NCBI GenBank assembly: GCA_020741375.1
Contig: DYZF01000234.1
Coordinates: forward strand, 1 to 6,679
Direction: 5' to 3'
DNA length: 6,679 bases
Origin: Tessaracoccus flavescens
GTDB lineage: Bacteria > Actinomycetota > Actinomycetes > Propionibacteriales > Propionibacteriaceae
Below are positions 1-6,679 of this stretch, in pieces. The notes below the pieces were generated by a model. That model was not told where the DNA came from. It saw only the letters and a program-made list of their open reading frames with translations, and searched no databases. The position numbers and the translations under genes are program-made. Every line of letters starts with the position of its first letter. The first letter of the stretch is position 1.

Positions 1-389
1 CGGCGACGGCGGTGGCCACCGTCTCCACGTCCGCCGAGGTGGTTGACGCGCTGCGAACCGGCACGGTTCCGAAGGGCGATGTGCTCGCCGTCGCGAGGGT
101 CGCGGGGATCGCGGCCGCGAAGAAGGTGCCAGATCTGCTGCCGCTGGCGCACGTCATCGGGGTTCACGGGGTGGTCGTCGATCTGGAGATCGTCGACGAA
201 GGCGTGTCGATCACGGCGACGGTGCGCACAGCCGATCGCACGGGTGTGGAGATGGAGGCGCTGACGTCGGTGACGGTCGCGGCGCTGGCTGTCGTCGACA
301 TGGTCAAGGGCGTTGACCGGTCTGCCGAGATCGTCTCGGCGAAGATCACCGCGAAGTCCGGCGGCCGATCTGGCGACTGGATTCGCTAG
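1..389 (+). CDS. moaC: Cyclic pyranopterin monophosphate synthase MoaC (5' truncated by window edge)
   Basis: MoaC converts 3',8-cyclo-7,8-dihydro-GTP, the MoaA product, into cyclic pyranopterin monophosphate in the cytoplasmic molybdenum cofactor pathway. The frame is open from the window edge (first full codon at 3) to TAG at 387-389, giving about 128 residues. Family members are about 155-160 residues, so roughly 25-30 N-terminal residues lie upstream. The GTG at 12 is therefore probably an internal Val, not the start. Family motifs appear in order: PKGDV, AGIAAAKK, a PL-x-H motif with the conserved His, RTGVEMEALT, DMVKGVD with the Asp and Lys matching the catalytic pair known in E. coli MoaC (Asp128/Lys131), and AKSGGRSGDW. 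The familiar PLCHP is PLAHV here, so the Cys is absent while the His is kept. The stop abuts the convergent mogA stop, and the modABC genes nearby fit the pathway. The family call is secure. Confidence 0.95.
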   Translation, partial: ATAVATVSTSAEVVDALRTGTVPKGDVLAVARVAGIAAAKKVPDLLPLAHVIGVHGVVVDLEIVDEGVSITATVRTADRTGVEMEALTSVTVAALAVVDMVKGVDRSAEIVSAKITAKSGGRSGDWIR

Positions 390-914
390 TCACGCAGTCG
401 GGGAAGTGTGGCCCCCGGGGGCTGGGTGATCCTTCCCGTCCAACTGGTCCACGATGTGCTGGAGCAGGGGCGCGACCACGGAAATGGTGTCGCTGGCACC
501 GCCCTTGGAGCCGGGTGCGTTGATGACGACGGCGCGCTCCTGGCCGGGCAGCGCCAAGATCCCTGCGATGCCGCGCGACAGTAGCGCCCGCGGCTGCTTC
601 TGAGCGCCCACTCGGCGGACCTCCTCCATCAGCCCCGGCAGCTCGTACGCGATGAGCTCGCGGGTCACCTCCACCGTCACGTCGGTGGGGCTCACCCCCG
701 TGCCTCCGGTGGTGACGATCACCCGTGCGCCGCTGGCGAGGGCGTCGGTGATGGCCCGCTTGATCTGCTCGGGGTGATCGGGGACGAGCACCGGATCGGG
801 CGCGTCGAAGCCGGCCTCGGCCAATCCCGTGCGGACCACGGGGCCGGATCGGTCCTCGTAGACGCCGGCGGTGGCGCGGTCGGAGCAGGTGATGACGGCG
901 GCGGTGTAGCTCAT
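390..914 (-). CDS. mogA: Molybdopterin adenylyltransferase, MogA/MoaB family
   Basis: This enzyme activates molybdopterin with ATP to give adenylyl-molybdopterin, the substrate for molybdate insertion by MoeA. The 174-residue product begins with AAVITCSDRATAG, typical of the family. It carries the nucleotide/pterin-binding TTGGTG loop at residues 68-73, followed by Asp78 in SPTDVT. The second family signature, NAPGSKGGASD, is at 132-142. The length fits single-domain MogA/MoaB proteins; there is no MoeA-like fusion. The ATG at 914-912 is the only reasonable start, because an in-frame TAG lies 12 nt upstream with no start codon between. There is no convincing Shine-Dalgarno site, and the TAGTCT box 6 nt upstream suggests a leaderless message. 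The gene is divergent from modA and convergent with moaC, so it is not in an operon with either. MogA and MoaB cannot be told apart reliably by eye; the symbol stands for the family. Confidence 0.93.
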   Translation of the reverse strand: MSYTAAVITCSDRATAGVYEDRSGPVVRTGLAEAGFDAPDPVLVPDHPEQIKRAITDALASGARVIVTTGGTGVSPTDVTVEVTRELIAYELPGLMEEVRRVGAQKQPRALLSRGIAGILALPGQERAVVINAPGSKGGASDTISVVAPLLQHIVDQLDGKDHPAPGGHTSPTA

Positions 915-926
915 GCCCCCAGACTA
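915..926 (-). promoter_or_regulatory. Candidate leaderless -10 box for mogA
   Basis: On the minus strand TAGTCT (926-921) fits the actinobacterial TAnnnT -10 consensus. It is followed by six bases (GGGGGC) and then the mogA ATG, the spacing expected if transcription starts at or next to the A of the ATG. The TAG of the box is in frame with the gene, so no N-terminal extension is possible. A -35 is not obvious: CGGACA (947-942) matches four of six positions of TTGACA, but the spacer is only 15 bp. The GGGGG run could instead be a poor Shine-Dalgarno site, in which case the promoter would lie further upstream. Confidence 0.5.
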
Positions 927-1001
927 GACAGGCACCTGATTTGTCCGCATAGGTTGGTGATAATGTCCCGATAACCGAGCCGACGTCGAGGAAGGGGCGG
1001 C
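915..1001. promoter_or_regulatory. Divergent mogA / modABC control region with modA ribosome binding site
   Basis: These 87 bp are the only sizeable gap in the window and must hold the promoters for mogA (leftward) and modABC (rightward). Going right, possible TAnnnT -10 boxes are TAGGTT (950-955) and TAATGT (961-966); neither has a good -35 at 16-18 bp, so I do not choose between them. The modA Shine-Dalgarno site is clear: AGGAAGG at 989-995, 6 nt before the ATG. A weak inverted pair GGTT (952-955) and AACC (973-976) flanks the AT-richer core, and CAGG-CA-CCTG lies at 929-938. Either could be part of an operator, but neither is long enough to claim. I see no E. coli-type ModE site, and no structure that looks like a molybdenum cofactor riboswitch. 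Confidence 0.55.
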
Positions 1002-1709
1002 ATGAGGGCCCAGGGCATCGCCGTCGCGGCACTGCTCGTGGCCGCCTGCGCGCCGGGGAGTTCGGACGACGGTGTTCCCGTGGTGTTCGCCGCCGCCTCC
1101 TTGAGCTCCGCCTTCTCCGAGCTCGACACGCCCGCCACGTTCTCCTTCGACGGCTCCAGCGGGCTCGTCGATCAGATCGCCGGTGGAGCCCCGGCCGACG
1201 TCTTCGCGTCCGCCGACGGGGCCACGATGGAGCGTGCGGTCGCGGAGGGGCTGATCGACGGCGAGCCCGTCATGTTCGCCACCAACCACCTGGTGCTCAT
1301 CGTCCCCGGCGGGAACCCCGCGGGCGTGATTGGATTCGATGCCTCCCTCGACGGCGTCAAGCTGGTCGTCTGTGCGCCGGAGGTTCCGTGCGGTGCCGCG
1401 ACCGCGAAGCTGGCCGATGTGCACAGCCTGGCGCTGCGGCCGGTATCGGAGGAATCGAAGGTGACAGACGTGCTCGGCAAGGTGGCCTCCGGCGAAGCCG
1501 ATGCGGGACTGGTCTACGCCACCGACGCCGCGCACAGCAACTCCGTCGAGTCCATCGCTATCCCCGGCGCCGACGACGACCCCAACACCTACTGGGCCGC
1601 CGTCGTCAAGGGGTCGGCTCATCCCCACGAGGCCCGCGCCTTCATCGACAACCTGACGGGGGAATGGGCCACACTCCTCGAAGCTGAGGGGTTCGGGCCG
1701 CCGCGATGA
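1002..1709 (+). CDS. modA: Molybdate ABC transporter substrate-binding lipoprotein ModA
   Basis: ModA captures molybdate (and usually tungstate) outside the membrane and delivers it to ModB. The 235-residue product has a very short lipoprotein signal: a hydrophobic stretch at residues 5-15 ending in lipobox VAAC, with Cys16 as the predicted lipidated residue, as expected for a Gram-positive binding protein. Family motifs follow: AASLS (31-35, oxyanion-binding Ser), GSSG (51-54), GAPADVFASAD (62-72), FATNHLVLIVP (92-102), CAPEVPCG (124-131), KVTDVLGKV (153-161) and GLVYATDA (169-176, with the Tyr that binds oxyanion in the family). Cys124 and Cys130 could form a disulfide in the exported protein. 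The start is fixed by a good AGGAAGG ribosome site and an in-frame TAA at 972-974 with no other start codon after it. Its stop overlaps the modB start (ATGA), so the two are probably translationally coupled. Confidence 0.95.
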   Translation: MRAQGIAVAALLVAACAPGSSDDGVPVVFAAASLSSAFSELDTPATFSFDGSSGLVDQIAGGAPADVFASADGATMERAVAEGLIDGEPVMFATNHLVLIVPGGNPAGVIGFDASLDGVKLVVCAPEVPCGAATAKLADVHSLALRPVSEESKVTDVLGKVASGEADAGLVYATDAAHSNSVESIAIPGADDDPNTYWAAVVKGSAHPHEARAFIDNLTGEWATLLEAEGFGPPR

Positions 1710-2479
1710 CCATCCCCCGTTGGGCATGGTTCCCGTTCGCGTTGGCCGTCGCGCTGCTGGCCGTGCCCATCATCGGCCTGTTGATTCGGGCGCCGTGGGC
1801 CAGGCTTCCAGAGTTGTTGACCTCGGAGCGCGCGCTGGACGCACTCGGGCTCAGCCTGGCCACCTGCGCAGTGGCGACGGTGCTGGTGCTGCTCATCGGA
1901 ACCCCGACGGCGCTGGTGCTGGCGCGCTCGTCCGGGCGCTGGGTGCGTTGGGCGCGCACGCTCGTGACGGTGCCGATGGTGCTGCCGCCTGTGGTCGCGG
2001 GCCTCGCGCTGCTCACCAGCTTCGGGCGTCGCGGGCTCATCGGGCAGCCGCTGTCGGTACTCGAAATAGAGATCGGTTTCACGACGGCTGCGGTGGTGCT
2101 GGCCCAAACGTTCGTGGCCTTGCCGTTCCTTGTGGTCTCGCTCGAGGGCGCGATCCGAACCGCAGGCGACGACTATGAGCGGGCCGCCGCCCACCTCGGC
2201 GCCAGCCCGAGCCGCACCTTCATGCGCGTGACCGTGCCGGTGCTGGCGCCCGCGATCGCCTCTGGCACCGCGCTGGCCTTCGCCCGGGCGCTCGGCGAAT
2301 TCGGCGCCACGCTCACGTTCGCCGGATCCCTCCAAGGCGTCACGCGCACCCTGCCGCTGGAGATCTATCTGCTGCGCGAGACCGACACAGATCTGGCGTT
2401 GGCGCTCGCCGTCGTGCTGCTCGCCGTGGCCGCGCTGATCGTCGCCTTGGCGGCGAGGCTGGGGGCGCGTCATGACTGA
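1706..2479 (+). CDS. modB: Molybdate ABC transporter permease ModB
   Basis: ModB is the membrane channel subunit, working as a homodimer that couples ModC ATP hydrolysis to molybdate entry. The 257-residue protein is strongly hydrophobic. Segments suited to membrane helices lie near residues 8-28, 48-72, 87-106, 126-146, 180-200 and 229-252. The cytoplasmic EAA coupling loop that docks on the ATPase is visible as YERAAAHLGAS at 157-167, followed by VPVLAPAI at 177-184. The downstream GEFGATLTFAG stretch (197-207) is typical of ModB/CysT-type permeases. The ATG overlaps the modA stop by 4 nt, and the stop overlaps modC by 8 nt, so the three subunits are almost certainly made from one message. 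The length is a little above the E. coli protein and nothing is missing. Sulfate or tungstate permeases look similar, but neighbouring modA and the molybdenum cofactor genes favour molybdate. Confidence 0.95.
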   Translation: MTIPRWAWFPFALAVALLAVPIIGLLIRAPWARLPELLTSERALDALGLSLATCAVATVLVLLIGTPTALVLARSSGRWVRWARTLVTVPMVLPPVVAGLALLTSFGRRGLIGQPLSVLEIEIGFTTAAVVLAQTFVALPFLVVSLEGAIRTAGDDYERAAAHLGASPSRTFMRVTVPVLAPAIASGTALAFARALGEFGATLTFAGSLQGVTRTLPLEIYLLRETDTDLALALAVVLLAVAALIVALAARLGARHD

Positions 2480-3542
2480 GGTGCGTGTGGCGGCGCAGGT
2501 CGCGGCTCGGGGGCTGGCTCTCGAGATCGTCCTTCCCGACGGCGACACCGTCGCGATCGTCGGCCCCAACGGGGCGGGCAAGTCCAGCCTGATCCAACTC
2601 ATCGCTGGGAGCCTGCGCCCCGACGCCGGCACCGTCTCCATGGGTGGCGAGGAGGTGGCCGGCCCGGCGGGTGCGGTGCCGGTGCACCGTCGTCGCGTGG
2701 GCTATCTGGAGCAGCGCGCCCTGCTGTTTCCGCACCTCAGCGTGCTCGACAACGTGGCGTTCGGGCCCCGAGCGCGGGGGACGTCGACGGCGAGCGCCCG
2801 CGCCCGCGCCGCGGAGGAGCTCGCCGCCGTCGGCCTCGACGAACTGGCCTCCCGCAAGCCGTCGCAGCTGTCCGGCGGCCAAGCCCAGCGCGTGGCGTTG
2901 GCCCGGACTCTGGCCACGGATCCCGCCGTCGTCCTGCTCGACGAGCCCTTCGCGGCCTTGGACGCCGAGGTGGCGCCGGAGTTGCGACGGCTGCTGAGGG
3001 AGCGGCTTCGTGGCGTCACGACGGTGCTCGTCACCCACGACTTCCTGGACGTGGTGGCGCTGGCCGACCGCGTCATCGAGTTGGACGGCGGTCGCGTCGT
3101 CGCCCACGGAACGGTGGAGGAACTCTGTCAGCGCCCCACCACCTCGTTCATGGCGGGATTCGTGGGCCTCAACCTGCTCCACGGCGAGGCGGTGGATGCG
3201 CACACCCTGCAGTTGTCCGACGGCGTCACGCTCAGTGGCATCGCACCGCAGCCGATCGGCGACGGCGACGCCCGCGCCGTCTTCAGCCCGGCGTCAGTCT
3301 CCGTCTTCAACGAGCCGCCGCACGGCAGCCCGCGCAACGCGCTGCCCGCCGTCGTCACCAGCATCGAAGACCGCTGGCCTTCGCAGCGGGTGGGGCTGCG
3401 GGTTGGGGATCAGCAGCTCGCCGCCGATCTGACCCCCGCGGCCGTCCGCGACCTCGAACTCGCGCCCGGGAGCCGCGTGTTCGCCGTCGTCAAGGCCACC
3501 CAGATCACCATCACGGGCCGAGGCCTCGACCATCACCGCTAG
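2472..3542 (+). CDS. modC: Molybdate ABC transporter ATPase ModC with C-terminal Mop/TOBE domain
   Basis: ModC is the cytoplasmic ATPase that powers ModB. All nucleotide-binding elements are present in the 356 residues: Walker A GPNGAGKSS (31-39), Q-loop Gln81, signature LSGGQ (133-137), Walker B VVLLDEP (153-159), D-loop ALD (162-164) and switch His189. After a linker, residues about 285-348 form a single Mop/TOBE-like domain; in the family this region binds oxyanion and can give feedback inhibition of transport. The N terminus is short, with few residues of the usual first strand before the DGDTVAIV strand. The ATG lies inside the 3' end of modB in another frame (8 nt overlap), with GAGG and GGGGG just upstream as ribosome-site candidates. 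There is no hairpin between its stop and the next gene, so some read-through into the kinase-like gene is likely. Confidence 0.95.
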   Translation: MTEVRVAAQVAARGLALEIVLPDGDTVAIVGPNGAGKSSLIQLIAGSLRPDAGTVSMGGEEVAGPAGAVPVHRRRVGYLEQRALLFPHLSVLDNVAFGPRARGTSTASARARAAEELAAVGLDELASRKPSQLSGGQAQRVALARTLATDPAVVLLDEPFAALDAEVAPELRRLLRERLRGVTTVLVTHDFLDVVALADRVIELDGGRVVAHGTVEELCQRPTTSFMAGFVGLNLLHGEAVDAHTLQLSDGVTLSGIAPQPIGDGDARAVFSPASVSVFNEPPHGSPRNALPAVVTSIEDRWPSQRVGLRVGDQQLAADLTPAAVRDLELAPGSRVFAVVKATQITITGRGLDHHR

Positions 3543-3561
3543 CCACACCTAGAATCGCGCT
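3526..3561 (+). promoter_or_regulatory. Predicted leaderless promoter of the UbiB/AarF-family gene
   Basis: TCGACC at 3526-3531 resembles the -35 consensus TTGACA (four of six). After an 18 bp spacer comes TAGAAT at 3550-3555, five of six to TATAAT and a fit to the actinobacterial TAnnnT form. Six bases later is the ATG at 3562, so transcription would begin at or beside the start codon. There is no purine-rich ribosome site in the 19 nt gap. The TAG of the -10 box is also an in-frame stop, which fixes the start codon. The -35 lies inside the last codons of modC. The box and spacing match those before mogA. Confidence 0.6.
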
Positions 3562-5247
3562 ATGAGAGAGAAACTGACCCGCGTGGGCGACCTCGTGAAG
3601 CTGCTCGTCCGACACGGTGGATCCGGGATCCTCTCCTCCGGCGGCGCCGACGAGTTCCTCACCGAGACCGAGCGCGACGGAGCCACTGGCGACGGCCCAG
3701 AGAAGCTGGCCGCTGATCTGGAGGCCATGGGCCCCACCTACATCAAGCTCGGCCAACTGCTCTCCACGCGCCACGATCTCCTCCCGGACGCCTACACCCA
3801 AGCGCTGTCGCGCCTGCAGGACGACGTGGATCCGATCGACGCCGACGATGTGCGCCAACTTATCGAGAGCGAGATCGGCACCACCGTCGGAGCGCTGTTC
3901 AGCGAGTTCAACGACCAGCCCCTCGCCGCAGCCTCGCTCGGGCAAGTGCATCGGGCCACCACGAAGACCGGCCGTGAGGTGGCCGTCAAGGTGCTGCGCC
4001 CGGACGTGCGTGAGATCGTCCGCGACGACATGGATCTCCTCACGCAGGCGGCCGGCCTCATCGACACGACGACGTCGGCGGGGGAGCGGATCGGCACCGG
4101 CAAGCTGCTGGCCCAGTTCCGCCGCTCGCTGGCCGACGAACTCGATTACCGCAAGGAGATGGCCAACCTGCAGCGCTTCCGCGAACTTGCGGAGCGCGAG
4201 GATCTCCTCGTCGTGCCGGAGCCCATCCCCAGCTACAGCACGTCGCGCATTCTCACGATGGAGTTCATCGAGGGGCGCAAGGTCACCGATCTCGGCCCGC
4301 TCGAGTTGCTCGACGTCGACGGCTCGGCGCTCGCGGAGACCATCTTCTCGTTCTTCCTCAACACGCTCCTCAACGAGGGGCTCCTGCACGCGGATCCGCA
4401 TCCTGGCAACCTCATCGTCACCCCCGACGGCCGGCTCGCGCTCATCGATCTGGGCATGGTGGCCCGCGTACCGAAGCGCGTGCGCGGCCAGCTCGTCCGC
4501 CTGCTGCTGGCGATCGGGGAGGGCGACGGCGAGGAGGCGGCCAACGTGCTGGCCGGGATGGGACACCCGCTGTCCGACTACGACGCCGCGGCGTTCCGCG
4601 ACGACGTCTCCCACCTCGTCTCCGGCGCCGTCAGCCTCGGCAGCGACCTGCAAGCCGGCTCCGTGCTGGTGGCGCTCGCCCGCATCTCCGGTGCCCATGG
4701 GCTGCGCCCGCCCGCCGAGATGTCGACGGTGGGCAAAGCCCTGCTGAACCTCGACCAAACCGTGCAGCATCTGGACCCGGGCTTCGCGCCGGCGGAGGCG
4801 ATCCGCGACAGCGTCGGCACCATCTTGAAATCGGGCTTCTCGATCTCGCCCGGCAGCGCTATCTCCAGCGCGCTGGAGGCGAAGGAGTTCGCGGCCCACC
4901 TACCGCGCCGCGCCAACCGGATCATGGACGCCCTCAGCAACGGCGAGCTGACCATGCGCGTCAACGCGCTCGACGAAGACCGGCTGCTCGAGACGATGCA
5001 CCAGGTGGCCAACCGGCTGACTGTGGGCCTCGTGCTCGCGGCGGTCACCGTCGCGGCGGCGCTGATGTCGCGGATCGAGGCGGGGCCGAGGCTGCTTGGC
5101 TACCCTCTGGTGTCGTTGTTGTTCTTCCTCGCCGCCGCCGTTGGCGGGCTCATCCTCGTGGGGCAGATCCTGATCACGGACAAGCGCACGAAGGCGCGTG
5201 CGAAGAAGGCGGAGAAGGAAGCGCCCAAGCGGGCCACCCTGGACTGA
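3562..5247 (+). CDS. AarF/UbiB (ABC1) family atypical kinase-like membrane protein
   Basis: This 561-residue protein belongs to the UbiB/ABC1K/Coq8 atypical kinase-like family. In proteobacteria and mitochondria these support ubiquinone synthesis, with ATPase rather than classical protein kinase activity. Actinobacteria normally use menaquinone, so the role here is open (quinone or lipid handling are possibilities) and I assign no gene symbol. All hallmark elements are visible: the family KxGQ motif as KLGQ (62-65), the AAAS loop that replaces the glycine-rich loop (122-125), the ATP-site Lys143 in AVKVL, the ELDYRKE motif (193-199), the catalytic HADPHPGN (276-283) and the metal-binding DLG (296-298). 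Two membrane helices lie near 486-503 and 514-538, followed by a Lys/Arg-rich cytoplasmic tail. The start is fixed by an in-frame TAG at 3550. Its own promoter suggests it is separate from modABC. Its stop lies 3 nt from the stop of the convergent ABC ATPase gene. Confidence 0.93.
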   Translation: MREKLTRVGDLVKLLVRHGGSGILSSGGADEFLTETERDGATGDGPEKLAADLEAMGPTYIKLGQLLSTRHDLLPDAYTQALSRLQDDVDPIDADDVRQLIESEIGTTVGALFSEFNDQPLAAASLGQVHRATTKTGREVAVKVLRPDVREIVRDDMDLLTQAAGLIDTTTSAGERIGTGKLLAQFRRSLADELDYRKEMANLQRFRELAEREDLLVVPEPIPSYSTSRILTMEFIEGRKVTDLGPLELLDVDGSALAETIFSFFLNTLLNEGLLHADPHPGNLIVTPDGRLALIDLGMVARVPKRVRGQLVRLLLAIGEGDGEEAANVLAGMGHPLSDYDAAAFRDDVSHLVSGAVSLGSDLQAGSVLVALARISGAHGLRPPAEMSTVGKALLNLDQTVQHLDPGFAPAEAIRDSVGTILKSGFSISPGSAISSALEAKEFAAHLPRRANRIMDALSNGELTMRVNALDEDRLLETMHQVANRLTVGLVLAAVTVAAALMSRIEAGPRLLGYPLVSLLFFLAAAVGGLILVGQILITDKRTKARAKKAEKEAPKRATLD

Positions 5248-5250
5248 CGA

Positions 5251-5930
5251 TCAGGCCACGAGATGGCCGTCGAGGAGCTGGATCACGCGGTCCGCCCGCC
5301 CCATCAGCAGCGGATCGTGCGTGGACACGATCGTCGCGATCCCCAGCTCGTGGGTGAGCTCGACGATGAGATCCATGATGGTCGCGGCCGTGTCTGAATC
5401 GAGCTGGCCCGTGGGTTCGTCGGCGATCAAGATGTCTGGGCCGTTGACCAAGGCGCGCGCCACGCCGACGCGCTGCTGCTGGCCGCCCGAGAGCTCATAG
5501 GGACGCTGCTTCTCGTGCCGGGCCAGGCCCACCCGTTCCAGCATCTCGGCCACGCGCTCGTCGCGCTCGTCCGCGGGGACGTCGTTCAGCCTCAACGGCA
5601 CCTCGACGTTCTCAGCGGCAGACAGGACGGGGATGAGCCCGAAGGTCTGGAACACGTAGCCGATGCGGGTGCGCCGGACCGCCAGCACATCGTCCTCCGA
5701 GAGCTCGGAGAGCACCTTCCCGTCGTCTAAGACCACCTGCCCGGAGGTGGGGCGGTCCAGGCCGCCCAGCAGGTTCAGCAGCGTCGTCTTGCCCGACCCC
5801 GACGGGCCGGTGACGACGGTGAGTTCGCCGGCGTGCGCCTCGATGCTGACGCCGTCGAGGGCGTGGACCAGCCCGTCACCGCTGCCGAAGCTGCGCCTGA
5901 GATCGATGCCCGAGATCCGTGCCTGACCGC

Positions 5931-5934
<4 letters not shown>
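5251..5934 (-). CDS. ABC transporter ATP-binding protein, MacB/LolD/FtsE-like
   Basis: This is a stand-alone cytoplasmic ATPase of 227 residues, the usual length for the MacB/LolD/FtsE class. That class pairs with FtsX/MacB-type permeases for lipoprotein, peptide or drug export, or for signalling across the membrane. All functional motifs are intact: Walker A GPSGSGKTT (43-51), Q-loop Gln96 in YVFQTFGLIP, signature LSGGQQQR (148-155), Walker B ILIADEPTG (168-176), D-loop LDS (178-180) and switch His206 in STHDP. The DEPTG form after Walker B and the length argue for this exporter-like class rather than for importers. The start ATG overlaps the stop of the upstream ATPase gene (ATGA) and has an excellent AGGAGG ribosome site, so both are co-translated. 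No permease is visible in the window; it is expected upstream, beyond position 6679. The substrate cannot be inferred. Confidence 0.93.
5254..5268 (+). terminator. Small hairpin at the convergent junction (weak terminator candidate)
   Basis: GGCCA (5254-5258) and TGGCC (5264-5268) form a perfect 5 bp stem with a 5-base loop, starting 6 nt after the stop of the kinase-like gene. No T-run follows. It also lies inside the last codons of the opposing ATPase gene, so it may be chance in GC-rich coding DNA. It is the only structure at this junction that could act on rightward transcripts. Confidence 0.2.

Positions 5935-6679
<745 letters not shown>

Noticed and set aside
12..14. GTG as the moaC start codon
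   Set aside because: Starting here would remove conserved N-terminal MoaC sequence, and the frame is open to the window edge with family-like residues before it. The gene is simply cut by the window.
411..422. Perfect 12 bp palindrome GCCCCCGGGGGC downstream of moaC
   Set aside because: It lies in mogA codons for Ala-Pro-Gly-Gly, can form only a short stem with a CCGG loop, and has no following T-run. It is more likely GC-rich coding sequence than a moaC terminator, though a weak role cannot be excluded.
952..976. Imperfect inverted pair GGTT...AACC as a ModE-type operator
   Set aside because: The arms are only 4 bp, and the sequence does not resemble the known ModE operator. There is also no regulator gene in the window to support it.
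924..1727. Antisense open frame (267 codons) covering modA and the divergent control region
   Set aside because: Gly/Asp-rich composition without a domain or ribosome site; modA on the + strand is unambiguous.
1619..2641. Long antisense open frame (340 codons) opposite modB and the start of modC
   Set aside because: The product is Arg/Gln/His-rich with no motif, while modB on the other strand has membrane helices and an EAA loop. It is a GC-bias shadow.
3511..4899. Very long antisense open frame (462 codons) opposite the UbiB/AarF gene
   Set aside because: Its translation is low-complexity, rich in Arg, Gly, Ala and Glu, with no recognisable domain. The opposite strand encodes a protein with every family motif. 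Such frames arise routinely from third-position GC bias.

Overview
The window looks like chromosomal DNA from a high-GC Gram-positive bacterium (Actinomycetota). The sequence is very GC-rich, the genes are packed with 4-8 nt overlaps, and two genes appear to use TAnnnT -10 boxes placed so that the mRNA would begin at the ATG. The protein variants fit actinobacterial families. A member of Propionibacteriaceae is possible, but that is a guess from general resemblance. There is no sign of phage, insertion sequence, integron, CRISPR or RNA gene.

Positions 1-3542 are a molybdenum block. It opens with the 3' part of moaC (cyclic pyranopterin monophosphate synthase, + strand). Its stop codon directly abuts the stop of the convergent mogA/moaB-type molybdopterin adenylyltransferase (- strand). 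An 87 bp divergent control region separates mogA from modABC (+ strand), a complete molybdate ABC importer: a lipoprotein binding protein, an inner-membrane permease and an ATPase with a C-terminal Mop/TOBE domain. ModABC would import molybdate, MoaC makes the first cyclised pterin intermediate, and MogA adenylylates molybdopterin before metal insertion.

Positions 3562-5247 hold a complete AarF/UbiB (ABC1) atypical kinase-like protein with two C-terminal membrane helices. It follows modC after 19 nt but has its own good promoter, so it is probably a separate transcription unit rather than a molybdenum gene.

Positions 5251-6679 (- strand) hold two overlapping MacB/LolD-type ABC ATPase genes, the upstream one cut by the window edge. 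They probably belong to an export or mechanotransmission-type ABC system whose permease lies outside the window. The upstream ATPase carries a C-terminal extension that reads like a SpoVT/AbrB swapped-hairpin domain. This is the most unusual architecture here and the best lead for follow-up. The rest of the window is ordinary, and I do not see a clearly new multi-gene system. No gene-free stretch exceeds 87 bp.
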